This document shows positions 30,540-40,707 of a stretch of DNA of 64,000 nt, piece by piece (the stretch's first letter is position 1; each line of letters opens with the position of its first letter). The notes beneath the pieces were generated by a model. That model was not told the DNA's origin. It saw only the letters and a list, made by a program, of their open reading frames with translations, and did no database searches. A program made the translations under genes and the position numbers. The DNA is from Amblyomma americanum (taxonomy: Eukaryota; Arthropoda; Arachnida; Ixodida; Ixodidae), in assembly GCF_052857255.1 (NCBI RefSeq), contig NC_135497.1, positions 349,262,799 through 349,326,798 of the forward strand, in the 5' to 3' direction.

Positions 30540-31439
30540 TTACGGGTGGTTTGGGCTGCTGGCTGAAGTCTGGTAGTCTGGTGCATAGGCGCCTGCCCTG
30601 CAGAAGTTCCGCCGGTGACCGACCATCCTGCAATGGAGCAGAGCGGTACGCGAGTAAACCTTCTTAAGAAGCCGCTTGATAATCTGAACACCCTTTTCCG
30701 CAAGCCCATTGGAACGTGGTAACTCAGGGCTCGAAGTGATGTGTTTGAAATCGTACCGTCTCGCAAAGGCGGTGAATTGGTAGCTTGAAAACTGGGGGCC
30801 GTTGTCCGTGCAGACTTCCACCGGGATTCCGTATCTTGCAAAGATGGCTGCCAACTTGTCGATGACCGCAGTTGCAGACGTGTCTCCGAGTTTTTCGACC
30901 TCTGGAAAATTTGAATATGCGTCAAAAACTGCAAGATACATGGATCCAGCATAGTAGAGGAGATCTACGCCGACTCGGTACCAGGGGTGATCAGGAGGAG
31001 GTCGTAACATGAGAGGCTCGTTCGGCTGTTTGTATGCATAGGTTTTACAAACCGCACATTTGCGTACAACGTCTGCAATGTCGTAGTTCAAACCGGGCCA
31101 GAAGACTAAACGCCTTGCCTTCGCTTTGCTCTTATTTAGACCCAGATGGCCCTCGTGAATGCGCCTGAGCGTTTCTGGACGCATCTTCTTTGGAATAACT
31201 ACCTTGCTGCTCTTCAGCAGAATTCCGTCAATCACTGAAAGCTCCGACGCAACTGGTTTGAGTGTCCCTTCGACGGCTTTGTTTGAAGACAGGTTGTCTG
31301 CTGCTGCACGCAGCTCCGGGTCGTTATAGGTCTCCTGTGTCAAAAGCCGTTTTGTTCTTTCGCTTACCAAGGACGACAGAACAATAATCGCTAGTGTCTC
31401 CACATTCTGCCGGTGTGGCCCTTGACAGCATGTCAGCAA
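30540..31439 (-). pseudogene. Gypsy-in integrase
   Basis: 300 codons. The zinc finger has H95, H98 (HEGHLG), C128 and C131 (CAVC). The catalytic triad is D159 (VGVDLLYY), D212 (CTDNGPQF) and E248 (GLAEKGVQ), all present. The segment after residue 265 reads as a shifted frame (LLHCRMVGHRRNFCR); the true sequence continues in the adjacent frame near 30640-30420 (DGRSPAELLQGRRLCTRLP). The first 30 codons are also off frame. It would integrate the element cDNA. The frameshift after the core removes the C-terminal part from this product. Confidence 0.85.
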
Positions 31440-31683
31440 GTGTCAAGTGTTTTCCTGGCCCAAAGTGTAGAGCATACTCGTATATTAACAGACGAAGAAA
31501 AAAACGTTGAAGCCTGGGGGGCATGCTGCCAATATCTTTGCACGCAATGACAATCAATGGTTTGTGGTCAGTATCTATTACGATTTTCCTGCCGTACACA
31601 AACTGGTGGAACTTGTGACAGGCGTATGGAATTCCCATGGCCTCTTGCTCGACCTGGGAATAGCGTTTTTCAACTTCGGTCAT
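31324..31683 (-). pseudogene. Gypsy-in RNase H
   Basis: 120 codons: MTEVEKRYSQVEQEAMGIPY (E in VEQEA), VIDTDHKPLIVI (D in TDHK) and LTLADMLSRA (D in LADMLSRA). The N-terminal strand with the first Asp is upstream (31780-31690) in another frame. The enzyme degrades the RNA of the RNA-DNA hybrid. Confidence 0.82.
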
Positions 31684-31863
31684 CGCTCGCGACGCGTAGG
31701 CGACAGGACGCCAGCCACTGGTGTGTCGGTGAAGCAGAGCAGCGCCTATGCCATCTTTAGAAGCATCTGACGTTATCTTCGTTTCTTTCGCGGGGTCGAA
31801 TATAGCCAGGAGCGGGGCAGTGCGCAGTGCGTCGCAGATTATTTCCCATTCTTGTGCGTGCTT

Positions 31864-32853
31864 TTATGTCCAATTAAACACTGTGTCCTTCCGTATGAGG
31901 CTTCTAAGAAGCTTTGTTTTCTCAGCTAGTGTTGGCAGATATTTGCCGAAATAGTTGATTACGCCGAGCATGCGCTGAATGGCAAGTTTATCGTTTGGCA
32001 CGGGCAGTTTGCTTACACAGTCTACCAATGCTGGGTTTGGACGAATTCCCGCTTGACTAAGCACATCGCCAAATAAAGCTATTTCCTGTACTCCGAAGTT
32101 GCACTTGGCCAAGTTAAATGTTAGCCCTGCTTGTTGTGCTGCAGATAGAACGGCTTTCAGGCGATCGTCATGCTCCTGCTTAGCAGATCCCCACACCAAA
32201 ATGTCATCTATGTACACCCTTACTCCTGGTAAAGGGTCAAACATCTCGCTAAGCGTTTTCTGGAAGACTTCGGGTGCGAATGCGATTCCAAATGGGAGTC
32301 TAAGGAAGCGGTAGCGACCAAACGGCGTGAAGAACGTGCATATCTTTGAAGTGGCCTCGTCGAGTGGAATTTGGTGGAACCCCGCGTTAGCGTCGTGGCG
32401 ACTGAAAAATTTTGCGCCGGATAGCTCCGCCTCAATATCTTAGCGTTGTGGCATCTGGTAGTGCTCCCGTTTCAAGCATGCGTTTACATTTCTTGGATCC
32501 ATTCACACCCTGAGGCTACCATCTTTTTTCCTCACAATAACAAGAGGACTTACCCAAGCAGTGGGCTCGTCCACTTTGCAGATGATGTTTGCCTTTTCCA
32601 TGCGCAAGAGTTCTTTCCGCAGGGGTTCCCGTAACGCCAAGGGGACGCGACGCGCTGCGTGGATCGCCGGAACTGCATCGTCACGAAGCACCATCCGATA
32701 CTCTCGCTTCGCGCAACCAGTGCCTTCGAAAAGGTGGCGAAATTGCTGTACTGCTGGGGCAACCTTCTCTGCGGTCACGGAATCCACAGCACGGGACAGT
32801 AGTGTAAGGGATTCAGCCAGTCCCAGACCTAAGATGGGCTGGCCGCGCTTCAC
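31864..32853 (-). pseudogene. Gypsy-in reverse transcriptase (three frames)
   Basis: Frame 32853-32503 has the fingers: ALREPLRKELLRMEKANIIC and VSPLVIVRKKDGSLRV. Frame 32435-32220 covers motif A and the palm but reads partly off frame. Frame 32244-31864 holds VRVYIDDILVWGSAKQEHDD with the catalytic YIDD at residues 11-14, then GIRPNPALVDCVSKLP and RMLGVINYFGKYLPTL. Frame changes near 32500 and 32240 separate the pieces. It copies element RNA into DNA. Confidence 0.85.
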
Positions 32854-32867
32854 AACGAGGAAGTCTG

Positions 32868-33368
32868 CTAGGCACCGACGATCGTGACCACTTGAGTTGT
32901 CACTCCGCAGTGCATGATTGCATTCCCGCTATAGGACCACAAGACGGAATTACTTGTCCTCAGGCGTGGCTTCATTCGGAATCTCTTGTACACCGACAGT
33001 GGTAGTAGATTGGCTTGGGAGCCAGTGTCCACTTTGAATGCAACCTGCTGTCCTCCAACTTGGGCATTAACAATCCAGTCCATTTTCTGGATTCCGCATA
33101 CGGTGACGTCCAGTATTTCGAAATCCTCATTTTCGTGTTGCACTCCGGCAACCTCATGTTTTCTGCAGCAAACCGCGAAATGGTTTCTGCCTGCACAAGA
33201 GCGGCAGATTTTGCCAAAGGCGGGGCATTTCCTTGGCTCGTGTCTTCTGTTACACTTGAAGCACTGGAACGCATTTTTCAGCCCTTGGCTGCGACGTGGA
33301 TAGCCTTTTTCGGTAGCGTCCACTTTTGGCTTGTTACTTTGCCATGCTTCGTTTTGTTTGCTCGCCAC
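32868..33368 (-). pseudogene. Gypsy-in nucleocapsid and protease
   Basis: 167 codons. Two CCHC knuckles: C36, C39, H43, C48 and C55, C58, H63, C67. The protease active site VDTGSQANLLP has its Asp at residue 114. The end (TSNSVLWSYSGNAIMHCG) is still protease. The frame runs on from the gag frame 33647-33399 with a stop in between. Nucleocapsid binds the element RNA, and protease releases the mature proteins. Confidence 0.85.
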
Positions 33369-33398
33369 TTCTGCGGCCTTGCATATTTGTTCTGCCTT

Positions 33399-33900
33399 TT
33401 AGAGCGTCAAGTTCTTCTCTCTCAGCATTTTTTCCCTTAGTTTACTTCTGCAGGTACCAAACACGATTTGGTCGCGAATCATTGAATCGGAAAGCAGTCC
33501 GAAGTTACAGTACCTTGCTTGCTTGCGCAGGTCTCGTATGAAGTGCTCCACTGGTTCACCTTCATCTTGAGTCCTTGTTCTGAAGACGTATCTTTCGTAG
33601 ACTTCGTTTTGCTGTTCTCCGCAGTACTCTTCAAATTTTTTTACCACAGTCTTGTAGTCTTGCTTGTTTTCATCTTCGACGAACGTAAAGTTGTTGAAGA
33701 CTTCCAGTGCGTCGTCCCCGGCAGCAGTCAGGAGCCTGGCGGTTTTAGCAGCTTCTGTCAGTGGCTTTGCTGACTGCGTTGCTTGTTCGTAAAGTTCGAA
33801 CTTTTGCTTGAAAACCTCCCAGTTCTTCAGAACATTTCCCGTGAGACGAAGATGGTCTGGTGGTTTCAGTAGTTCCCTGCTTGCCGGGACGAACGAAGCG
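33399..33900 (-). pseudogene. Gypsy-in gag (capsid) remnant
   Basis: Frame 33647-33399 reads KKFEEYCGEQQNEVYERYVF and EPVEHFIRDLRKQARYCNFG, the conserved gag region of mag-like elements. The upstream part, to about 33900, is readable only in a different frame (the stretch around 33790-33850 encodes WEVFKQKFELYEQA on the minus strand). Confidence 0.72.
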
Positions 33901-33920
33901 TCGTAGCTGCTTCCACCATG

Positions 33921-33939
33921 TAGCCCACTTCTGACACCA
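33921..33939 (-). other. Gypsy-in primer binding site
   Basis: Read on the minus strand, TGGTGTCAGAAGTGGGCTA begins 2 bases inside the 5' LTR with the TGG needed for a tRNA CCA end. The tRNA is not assigned. Confidence 0.6.
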
Positions 33940-33941
33940 TG

Positions 33942-34106
33942 TGTCAGTCCCAGACAGGTTGATAAGAGACTGACAATCGACTAAGAATCCGGGAGCGGCA
34001 ATGCTGCCGCTGGGTTTACTGTGAGCGCTTATATAGGCCGTTCTCGGTTGACGCGCAACACGGTGCGCATCACGTGCCGTATGCCGGCATGACCGAGCAC
34101 GATACA
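33942..34106 (-). repeat. Gypsy-in 5' LTR
   Basis: 165 bp from TGTCAGTCC to GATACA, followed by the GCATC target duplication. It has TATATA in place of the TTTATA of the other LTR. Confidence 0.9.
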
Positions 34107-34111
34107 GCATC

Positions 34112-34440
34112 CAGCCAACCGACTATCTTCTGTGGCGATTCTTGACCTAGCACACAACACACCGCAGATGTCCAGCACACACCAAAAGCACACCGCTTAC
34201 ACAGCACATCAAACTGCATTTTCGGAACATTAACATACCAGTGCCGTTGCCCGTACAGAGTCTTTAATAAACATGTTGATGCCCAAAACACACTCCCTTG
34301 CATATTCACAGTATCAACAACAACAGCAATAACCGTAACAACAACAACAAATAAACAACAACGCCAAAAAGATGCATTCGAGAGATAGCTAGACCTGGTT
34401 TATTCTCTTCTTGCAAAAGTACGGTTCCTAATACTCTGTC
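34112..34440. other. Non-coding 3' region of Gypsy-out
   Basis: CA- and AAC-rich sequence (34310-34365 is an irregular AAC repeat) between the nested insertion and the integrase frame. In element orientation it is the 3' untranslated part that continues at 29864-29906 on the other side of the insertion. Confidence 0.5.
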
Positions 34441-34446
34441 TGGTAC

Positions 34447-34982
34447 TTAAGTGCGAAAAACAAATTCTTTATCCAATGCCAATAGCCACTCTTTGAAGCG
34501 GTAGGTCGATGGCTGGCGTCTTCCCAGAGCTACGGGACCAACTCTTCCGTTTGGAAAGGTGCGCTGGCACACATCACACGACCGAACAAAGCGCTTAACG
34601 TCACTCTGGACACCTGGCCAGAAAAATTCCTCGGTGATCTTAGACGCTGTTTTTTGCACACCCTGGTGTCCTGCCATAATGGCGTCATGTCTTAAGCGTA
34701 GCACGGTCTCTCGCATATCTCTCGGTAACACCAGCTGTTGGACCCGCCTTCTTGAACTAAATATGCATTCCCTCTGCAGAAGACCATTTACCAATTGATA
34801 TTCGAATGACGTACGACTCTTCTTTTCACTTTTTCCCCGACTGTTTCAAAGCAGGCCTTCAAGCTCGGGTCTTCTTTTTGCCTAATTGCAACCTCGCCCG
34901 GTGTTACTCTCAGGCACATCGTAACTGGAGTAGAGAGTGGACGCTGCGTTGCTCGGGCTGTCGCTTGAGCTCTTGTCTCCAC
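34447..34982 (-). pseudogene. Gypsy-out linker and integrase zinc-finger domain
   Basis: Frame 34982-34788 starts METRAQATARATQRPLSTPV and passes through GEVAIRQKEDPSLKACFE. Frame 34794-34447 then reads MVNGLLQRECIFSSRRRVQQ, HDAIMAGHQGVQKTASK, FFWPGVQSDVKRFVR and CDVCQRTFPNGRVG: the HHCC zinc domain of a gypsy-type integrase (H36, H43, C73, C76). After CQRT the sequence leaves integrase within about 15 residues, and no DDE core follows. The zinc domain lies directly after the protease, with no RT between them. Confidence 0.78.
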
Positions 34983-35009
34983 TGCAGACGAGAAACTTAC
35001 AGCCCCGTC

Positions 35010-35345
35010 TGAAATGTCGCCGGCCTTTCCTCCTTTGGTTGTTCTTTAACGTCGTGCCTCCTCCACTCGTGATCGGAGTCTTCGACATTTCTTGCACCCG
35101 TAATGTTTCCCAAGATTAGATCGTAGATGGGTTGGTATACGCATTTTGCCACTACCTGCTAAGTATAATATGGCGTGGACACTAAAATCCTTGCTTCAGG
35201 AAGGTACCTTCCTGTGCTATTTACAAGAGTGACGACCGACTCTTCCCCTGTGAGATCCTCGTCCTTCACCAGGCTTCTCCGAACCAAGACTGTGTTGACT
35301 CCGCTGTCTCTAAGCAGCAATATAGGACGGCCCCCTAATTACCCA
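35010..35345 (-). pseudogene. Gypsy-out protease-like segment
   Basis: Read on the minus strand from 35345: RPILLLRDSGVNTVLVRRSL has the DSG variant of the retropepsin active site. LVNSTGRYLPEARILVSTP follows, then one stop, then YQPIYDLILGNITGA, where ILGN corresponds to the ILG motif. These are the two landmarks of the fold. The stop codon at about 35160 breaks it. Confidence 0.68.
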
Positions 35346-35542
35346 ACCACCACCGGCATTGCTGCTTTCGACTTCGGTGTTCCACTCACTGCCTCATCTT
35401 CTAGCGGTGTTTGCTCAGCTTTCAGCTGTGGAACTTCTGGTGGCGTGACAAGTTTTACACTAGAGTCGACAACGCATGCAGCTCGGTCCTCCGTTCTGTA
35501 TCGGCACTCATCCAGAGTATCACCCCTCCTCTTACAACTGTG

Positions 35543-36205
35543 TCACACAACCTGTGTTTTTTGGGCAGCGCTACTAGTCCGACAGTCAACTGCACGGTGT
35601 CCCACCTTGCCGCAGAGAAAACACCTTACAGGCGCCTTAGATGCACCGCCATATGCTCTTGGTTTTGCCGCTTCTGTCTCTAATATCTTTTGGGTTTCCT
35701 CCTTTGCCTTACTCAAATCTCTTAGCCCTTGAGCCTCGAGGAATTGGTCTGCAGTGTCGGCGAACTCTTCCAGTGAACACAACTTTCTTTCTTTCAGGAA
35801 TAGCGCTAGAATTGAACTGCAGCACGCTAAAAATTGCTCTGTGACAAGCTTGTCGCGCACCCCTTCAAAACTCTTTTCTGTGTTTGACATATCAAGCCAC
35901 CTATCAAAATAGTTGGTTGGCATACAGGAAAATTGCTTAGCGGTTTTCGAATCCTCAGGTTTCGTGGTGCGAAATCTCTCACGAAAACCCTCTGTCGTAA
36001 GCTTGAATCTTTGGAGGAGCGCCTTTTTGACTTTCTCGTAGTCCATGGAATCAGCAGCCTGCATTCTTCCAAACACATTCAGCGCTTCCCCGACTAAACA
36101 CATGCTCAATGCAGTGGCCCATTCACTGTACTCCCAGCCTTGCCCCAAAGCTATCCGCTCGAATCTATGCAGATATGCATCCAAATCATCTTCTCTTGTC
36201 AGCAA
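35543..36205 (-). pseudogene. Gypsy-out gag with SCAN-like domain and zinc knuckle
   Basis: 221 codons. DDLDAYLHRFERIALGQGW opens the gag region. Residues 65-160 (RFKLTTEGFRERFRTTKPE to EEFADTADQFLEAQG) resemble a SCAN/retroviral capsid C-terminal dimerisation domain. The knuckle CFLCGKVGHRAVDC uses C195, C198, H203 and C208. The frame is open without internal stops, the best-preserved coding part of this element. The N-terminal coiled-coil part is upstream. Gag forms the particle and binds RNA. Confidence 0.82.
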
Positions 36206-36209
36206 GAGG

Positions 36210-36600
36210 AGGCATCAGCTTTCTTGGACAAACTCTAGTCGGTCTAGGAGATTCTGTACCCGCTAAGAAACGCTGATCATTGTCCGTGATCTCCTCATGT
36301 CCTCCCGCGACATGCGCCTGTTTCCACAAAATAAACTCCTTCTCCCGTTTTACCCTTCTTTTCTCCTGTTCTTCTGCCTCGCGAGCTCTGTTTTTACCCT
36401 CGATCTTCTGCCTCGCGAGTTCTTTTTCCTCTCGCTCTTCTGCCTTGCGGGCTGTTCTTCCCTCCCGCTCTTCTGCTTCGCGAGCATCTGCGCGTGCTTG
36501 CGCCCTTTCCTCACGCTGCCTTTTTGCCTCTTCTTTCTCCTCGTCACAGGGACGAATCGCCTCTTCCTTGGTTAACCCTAACTTGAGCGCCAGCTATAAC
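36210..36600 (-). pseudogene. Gypsy-out gag N-terminal charged coiled-coil
   Basis: The minus strand encodes long Arg-, Glu-, Lys- and Ala-rich stretches across several frames (for example QREERAQARADAREAEER near 36510-36460), disrupted by indels. Such charged helices precede the SCAN-like region in related gag proteins. A stop-rich junction lies near 36260. Confidence 0.55.
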
Positions 36601-36681
36601 GTTTTTGCCAAATCCATACTTTCTGCCGCCGAGAGATCAGAAAAATCTGAGACAAATCAAAAAAAGGAAAAGCAAATGAAT

Positions 36682-36699
36682 CTTAGCACAGGCTCGCCA
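36682..36699 (-). other. Gypsy-out primer binding site
   Basis: Read on the minus strand, TGGCGAGCCTGTGCTAAG lies 8 bases inside the 5' LTR, a larger gap than usual. Confidence 0.5.
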
Positions 36700-36707
36700 C
36701 TTATCTT

Positions 36708-37376
36708 TGTCACGGATCTCCCCGGAGAACACTTGGACCGAAAGAATGGACTAGGCCACAGGTGTGCACACACAGACGCACATTTGGTTCGGAGACGGTT
36801 GGTTCGTAGCGGCTGCGGCGTTGTATGCATCCAGTAGCCGGCGTCGAGGCGGCGTTCGACGTGCCTGCGTTGGCGTCGCTGGCGGCATCGCTGGCTGCGT
36901 CGTATAAGCTCCCGGTCCAAGCGCCCGTGGAGGTGATGCCGGTGTTGGCGTTGGGGGCACCACCCGGATGGGTGGCAACAGCTCTGGAGACACCCCTGGC
37001 CGTAGCAGGTGGTAGCGTCCTCCGTTGACTCCCCGGAACGGCCTCAGGAACGGCAGGAAGTCCATGATGCAAAGCCGTAGAACGCGAGCTCACCGGAGCA
37101 ATTGCCGGCGTCGCTCTTTTCCAGCCGAAGCGTCCCTGACCCGCCGGTTCCTCCGCTTCTCCGTTCTTCCCCCCTTGCCTCGCTCTCCCTCGCCCTTTTA
37201 TAGCCTTGGCGTTAGTTCACGTAAGCCTTGTCGTCGTCTTCTTCTCCTCTTCTCCACCAATCATCTCTCTCCACCTCACCGAGTGCTTCTTCTTCTTCTT
37301 TATTCTTCGGTCAATCCACGTCTTCTTCACACCTCTTTCCTTCATAATTTTATTTTAGACTCTATTATATATGACA
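36708..37376 (-). repeat. Gypsy-out 5' LTR
   Basis: 669 bp from TGTCACGG to ATGACA. A minus-strand TATA box lies at 37194-37203. It matches the 3' LTR in order but lacks the extra segment after its first 75 bp. Confidence 0.88.
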
Positions 37377-37381
37377 CTGTG

Positions 37382-40300
37382 CTATACCTGAGCGCTCTAA
37401 GCATTGAGTAAGCGCGGCGGGATCCTGGTGGATAGACGCAAGAAAACTACTCTAAGAAAGGCGCATACCACACCATAGTATGACCCTGGAGAGCGACGCA
37501 CACGGGTATCAGCCGAGTGCCTTGGCTACCGGCCGTGTTGGAGGCCTCGTCCGCTTGAGTTCTTGGAGAAGAGAATTTTGCTCTTGACCTATCCGGCTCC
37601 TTTTGCGGCTTGAGGAGTAGCCGCAGTCAGCCACTCGTCTGAAACGAGGACAACTTGCAAGGCGGAAGTAGTCGCTTTGTGTTTTTTTACGTGCTGCAGA
37701 GTACAGCCCCTTATACTTTTCATGCCCCACGTTGCTGTCGATGTCTTCTTCGATTGCATGGGGTGCCTGATACGTTAATGCTTCCGAACATTTACAACTG
37801 AAGGGCAAAAGGGTTAAAAATAGCGATGAATTAGCCGCTAGCAGCTCCTATCATACCAATTACAAATCTGGGTGCCGGACATAGGGCAGATGGCTAAAGA
37901 ACTTAGGCGCCGTAGCATCAAGCTGGTAGTTTAAAACTACGTGCATTATATTTAGGCCCGGCAATACTGTTGAGCGCTACACAGCTAATATTCATTACGG
38001 GAACACAATAATTGATAGAGTCAGCAGTCTCAATTTCCTCGGTTTCTGCTCTTTCCTGGAGTAGTCATGTTTCTAATCGTACACCTAATCTATGTAAAAC
38101 CGCTGGTTGCCTACCTAAATAGTGAATTATCTATGTACTCTGGACTGTCTTATTCGAAATTGTTTTAATGTAACCTCATTTGGGCCACTACAACAAAAAT
38201 TAATTACAACAAATTGATACTTCTAAAGAGAAGGCGTTACCAGCAATCGAAAGTTATTACCGTCATCCTAAATATTTGCTACAGCACATCTCTTCCTCAA
38301 GCACAGTTTGCTTGAGGTAGATCTGGTATATCTTTATCGTTTGTTGCAACACATCTACAATAACCGAATTTGTAAGACATTCCAGACAATTCCTCATCAC
38401 AGTATCCGTTCTGAAAGCACAGAAATCCAATCCCTAGGACTCGTGACAACTACAGGAAACAGAAAATGAGCTATCATGCACCTACCGCCTTAAATAAGTT
38501 TTTGGACTGTCCTTAATTTTATGGTTCCTCTCAAATGATTTAAGTAAATAAGCAAACGATACTTGTTGAAAAATGACGTGCTTAATCTGTGAACTTTTGT
38601 CTCTGACGTTCTGAAACAATGTTAGCATACCTAACAAATACAGCTCCTTTTTTGTGTCTGATCAATATTACAGCCTTTAAAGAGGCTTCTATATTTCATC
38701 TATTTATTTTCTGTGCGTAAGCCAAGTCTGGTGTTGTTATATTTTGTTGCTCTGCTGTGATCACCTTTCATGTAATGTGCGAGCTCGTTTCTTTTTGTTT
38801 TGATCTGTAATACCTTGAATTTTTGTTTGCTTTGTAACATGTTCAATTTCCTTTAAAGACTCACTGTACTGCAAAGGGTTCGAAGAAGCTTACGCCTCGT
38901 CAGGCACTACAGTCCTTTTGCCTCAGTTTCCTCTTTCTTGGTTAGAAAGAAATAAAGTGTTTGATTAAATTCCAAGCTGTTATCTTTCCAGTTGCGCCGG
39001 AGAGAATGCCACATGTGGTGCTAGAATGAATTACTGAATAAAATTTTACTGAAGCAGAGGGAAACCTGTGGCCATAGCTGGGATTGGATAACAAGATTCC
39101 CAAGAGAAAGCAAAGTTTAGTTTCATGTAATAGGGCTACAAGTCCGAAAGAGCGCATGAGTAACCCACTATGTGTGATGAGAAGGCTCTTCGCACACTGC
39201 GCGTATAAGGCCACTTTGTCTCCTAGACCGAAATCTTTTCATCTATGCACCGATCGCGTGGATAATGTTTATAGTTGTTGTGGAGGACACCATCAATATC
39301 GGCGATGGCTTCATGAATATTTCAGGAGTATATACCACCAATTTAGCCGAAATTGGTGTTTTAAATCTCTCAGTACTCAAAAACGCCCGTGTTGTGCTCT
39401 TTGTCGCTGAGTATTGAAGAACGCTTTACAGTCAAACAAACTGCAGCCCTCTTTTTCTCTCTTTCTTCAGTCCTCGCCTGTTGGCGCGTTCAATATTGTC
39501 ATTGCCAATTTTATTTAGCCTCTGCCTCGCGCTATTTCTATATATAATGTGGTGGCCTTAGCTGCCTCCATACACACTTCCCCCCGTAATTCATTTCGTT
39601 CAAGTGCAATTTAGGTGTTTAAAATCATATAGTCACTGCGTCCTTCCTTTCTTCCTTCTCGTCGCTTAATTACGCGCAATAAATGAATGAAACAGCCGCT
39701 GGGTTGTACAGGTCGCTAGTCACATAAGGGCAGCCTGCTAGCACTAGAGAAGTGTCGCGGGATCCTGGGCTGTACAGATAGTAGTCTAAGGAAAAGAAGA
39801 AACCTCTCGCGCGCCACCGTTGTATTGCCGGTTCCTTGGCGGTACATGTATTGGGTGGAGGCTGTTAAATAAATTCCAAAAAGCTTGTACTCTAAAAGTT
39901 CGTAGTATAATAATAGCAGTCTAATGGCTGAACGCTGTCAGAACACAGCGTTTGATAACCCTCAAATGCTGAAGCCGCCAATGCGCTCACACAGATTCGT
40001 CTGCACATCCACACAAAGTAATCTGCGAATTTAAGCATTTGCTTATTCGCTAGGCGGTCGCATACAATGAGTAGTTGGAAAATTACACCACTGTGCGCTC
40101 AGAAACGGTGCACGCATGGAGGAGTTGCGACCTTCTTTTGCACCCTCCACTGATTCAATAGGGGCAAGACCTAAGTTATCCACACAATAATTTGATGAGC
40201 AAAATACACAAAACAGACAAATTTAAAAAGCGAAGAATGCTTATCAGCATCGGGTATCAGATAACTGTATAACATAGAGTAGAGATATACGATGTCAGCC

Positions 40301-40483
40301 ACTGTAGTCAAAAATTGTAAGATCTGAGACATAAAATTCATACCTAGCATGCTTATGTGCAGGTTAATTACTGACGCAGATTTTTATACTGATTCCAACG
40401 GTGTGCTGGAAATACCTTAATAAGAGATACACATGTAGGAAAATGCGGACACAAACCGAGTATATAACCACTAATGCTGTCGT
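37382..40483. other. Long unassigned AT-rich stretch
   Basis: No recognised gene. A minus-strand open frame at 37509-37808 (100 codons, Arg/Lys-rich C-terminal half) has no known family. Short stretches at 37390-37430 and 39720-39770 share GCGGGATCCTGG and may be remnants of one repeat. The remainder is AT-rich with many stops. Confidence 0.45.
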
Positions 40484-40507
40484 CATCTTTTATTTATTTA
40501 TTATTTG
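40484..40507 (-). repeat. LINE 3' tail, simple repeat
   Basis: On the minus strand the LINE ends in AAATAATAAATAAATAAA. A short tandem tail in place of poly(A) is typical for this group and marks the insertion end. Confidence 0.65.
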
Positions 40508-40707
40508 AAATGCCCTCAGAGCCATACGGCATTATAGAGGGGAGTGGTTATATAATGTAACAAAACAGAAATATGAGCACAATATTACATAAGGTTGCTA
40601 GTTATACAGTGTTAGCTAATGCATTTTGAAATAAACGGTGATCATCGATTAGTGCCTGTGGTGCGGGAAGGTGGTTCCACTCGTCGGATGTCCGGGGTAA
40701 AAAGGAA

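Larger units (their letters stand above)
29907..34111 (-). mobile_element. Gypsy-in: mag-like LTR retrotransposon nested in Gypsy-out
   Basis: LTRs at 29912-30078 and 33942-34106 (167 and 165 bp) are flanked by a perfect 5-bp target duplication GCATC at 29907-29911 and 34107-34111. The interior (minus strand) codes gag, double CCHC knuckles, a DTGS protease, RT with YIDD, RNase H and integrase in that order. Short LTRs, two knuckles and the VDTGSQANLLP and YIDDILVWG boxes fit the mag lineage. It is broken by frameshifts but keeps most catalytic residues, so it is younger than its host element, as the nesting also demands. Confidence 0.92.
29001..37381 (-). mobile_element. Gypsy-out: LTR retrotransposon split by a nested element
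   Basis: Direct LTRs lie at 29006-29845 (3') and 36708-37376 (5'). The flanking bases CTGTT and CTGTG are a 5-bp target duplication with one mismatch. The internal part, after removal of the nested element 29912-34106, is only about 2.7 kb. It encodes gag with a SCAN-like domain and CCHC knuckle, a DSG protease and the zinc finger of an integrase, all on the minus strand. No reverse transcriptase is present between protease and integrase or elsewhere. It cannot transpose alone. Confidence 0.88.

Noticed and set aside
36350..36547. A host Arg/Lys-rich nuclear protein
   Set aside because: The charged frame lies between the primer site and the gag of Gypsy-out and continues its coiled-coil part, so it belongs to the element.
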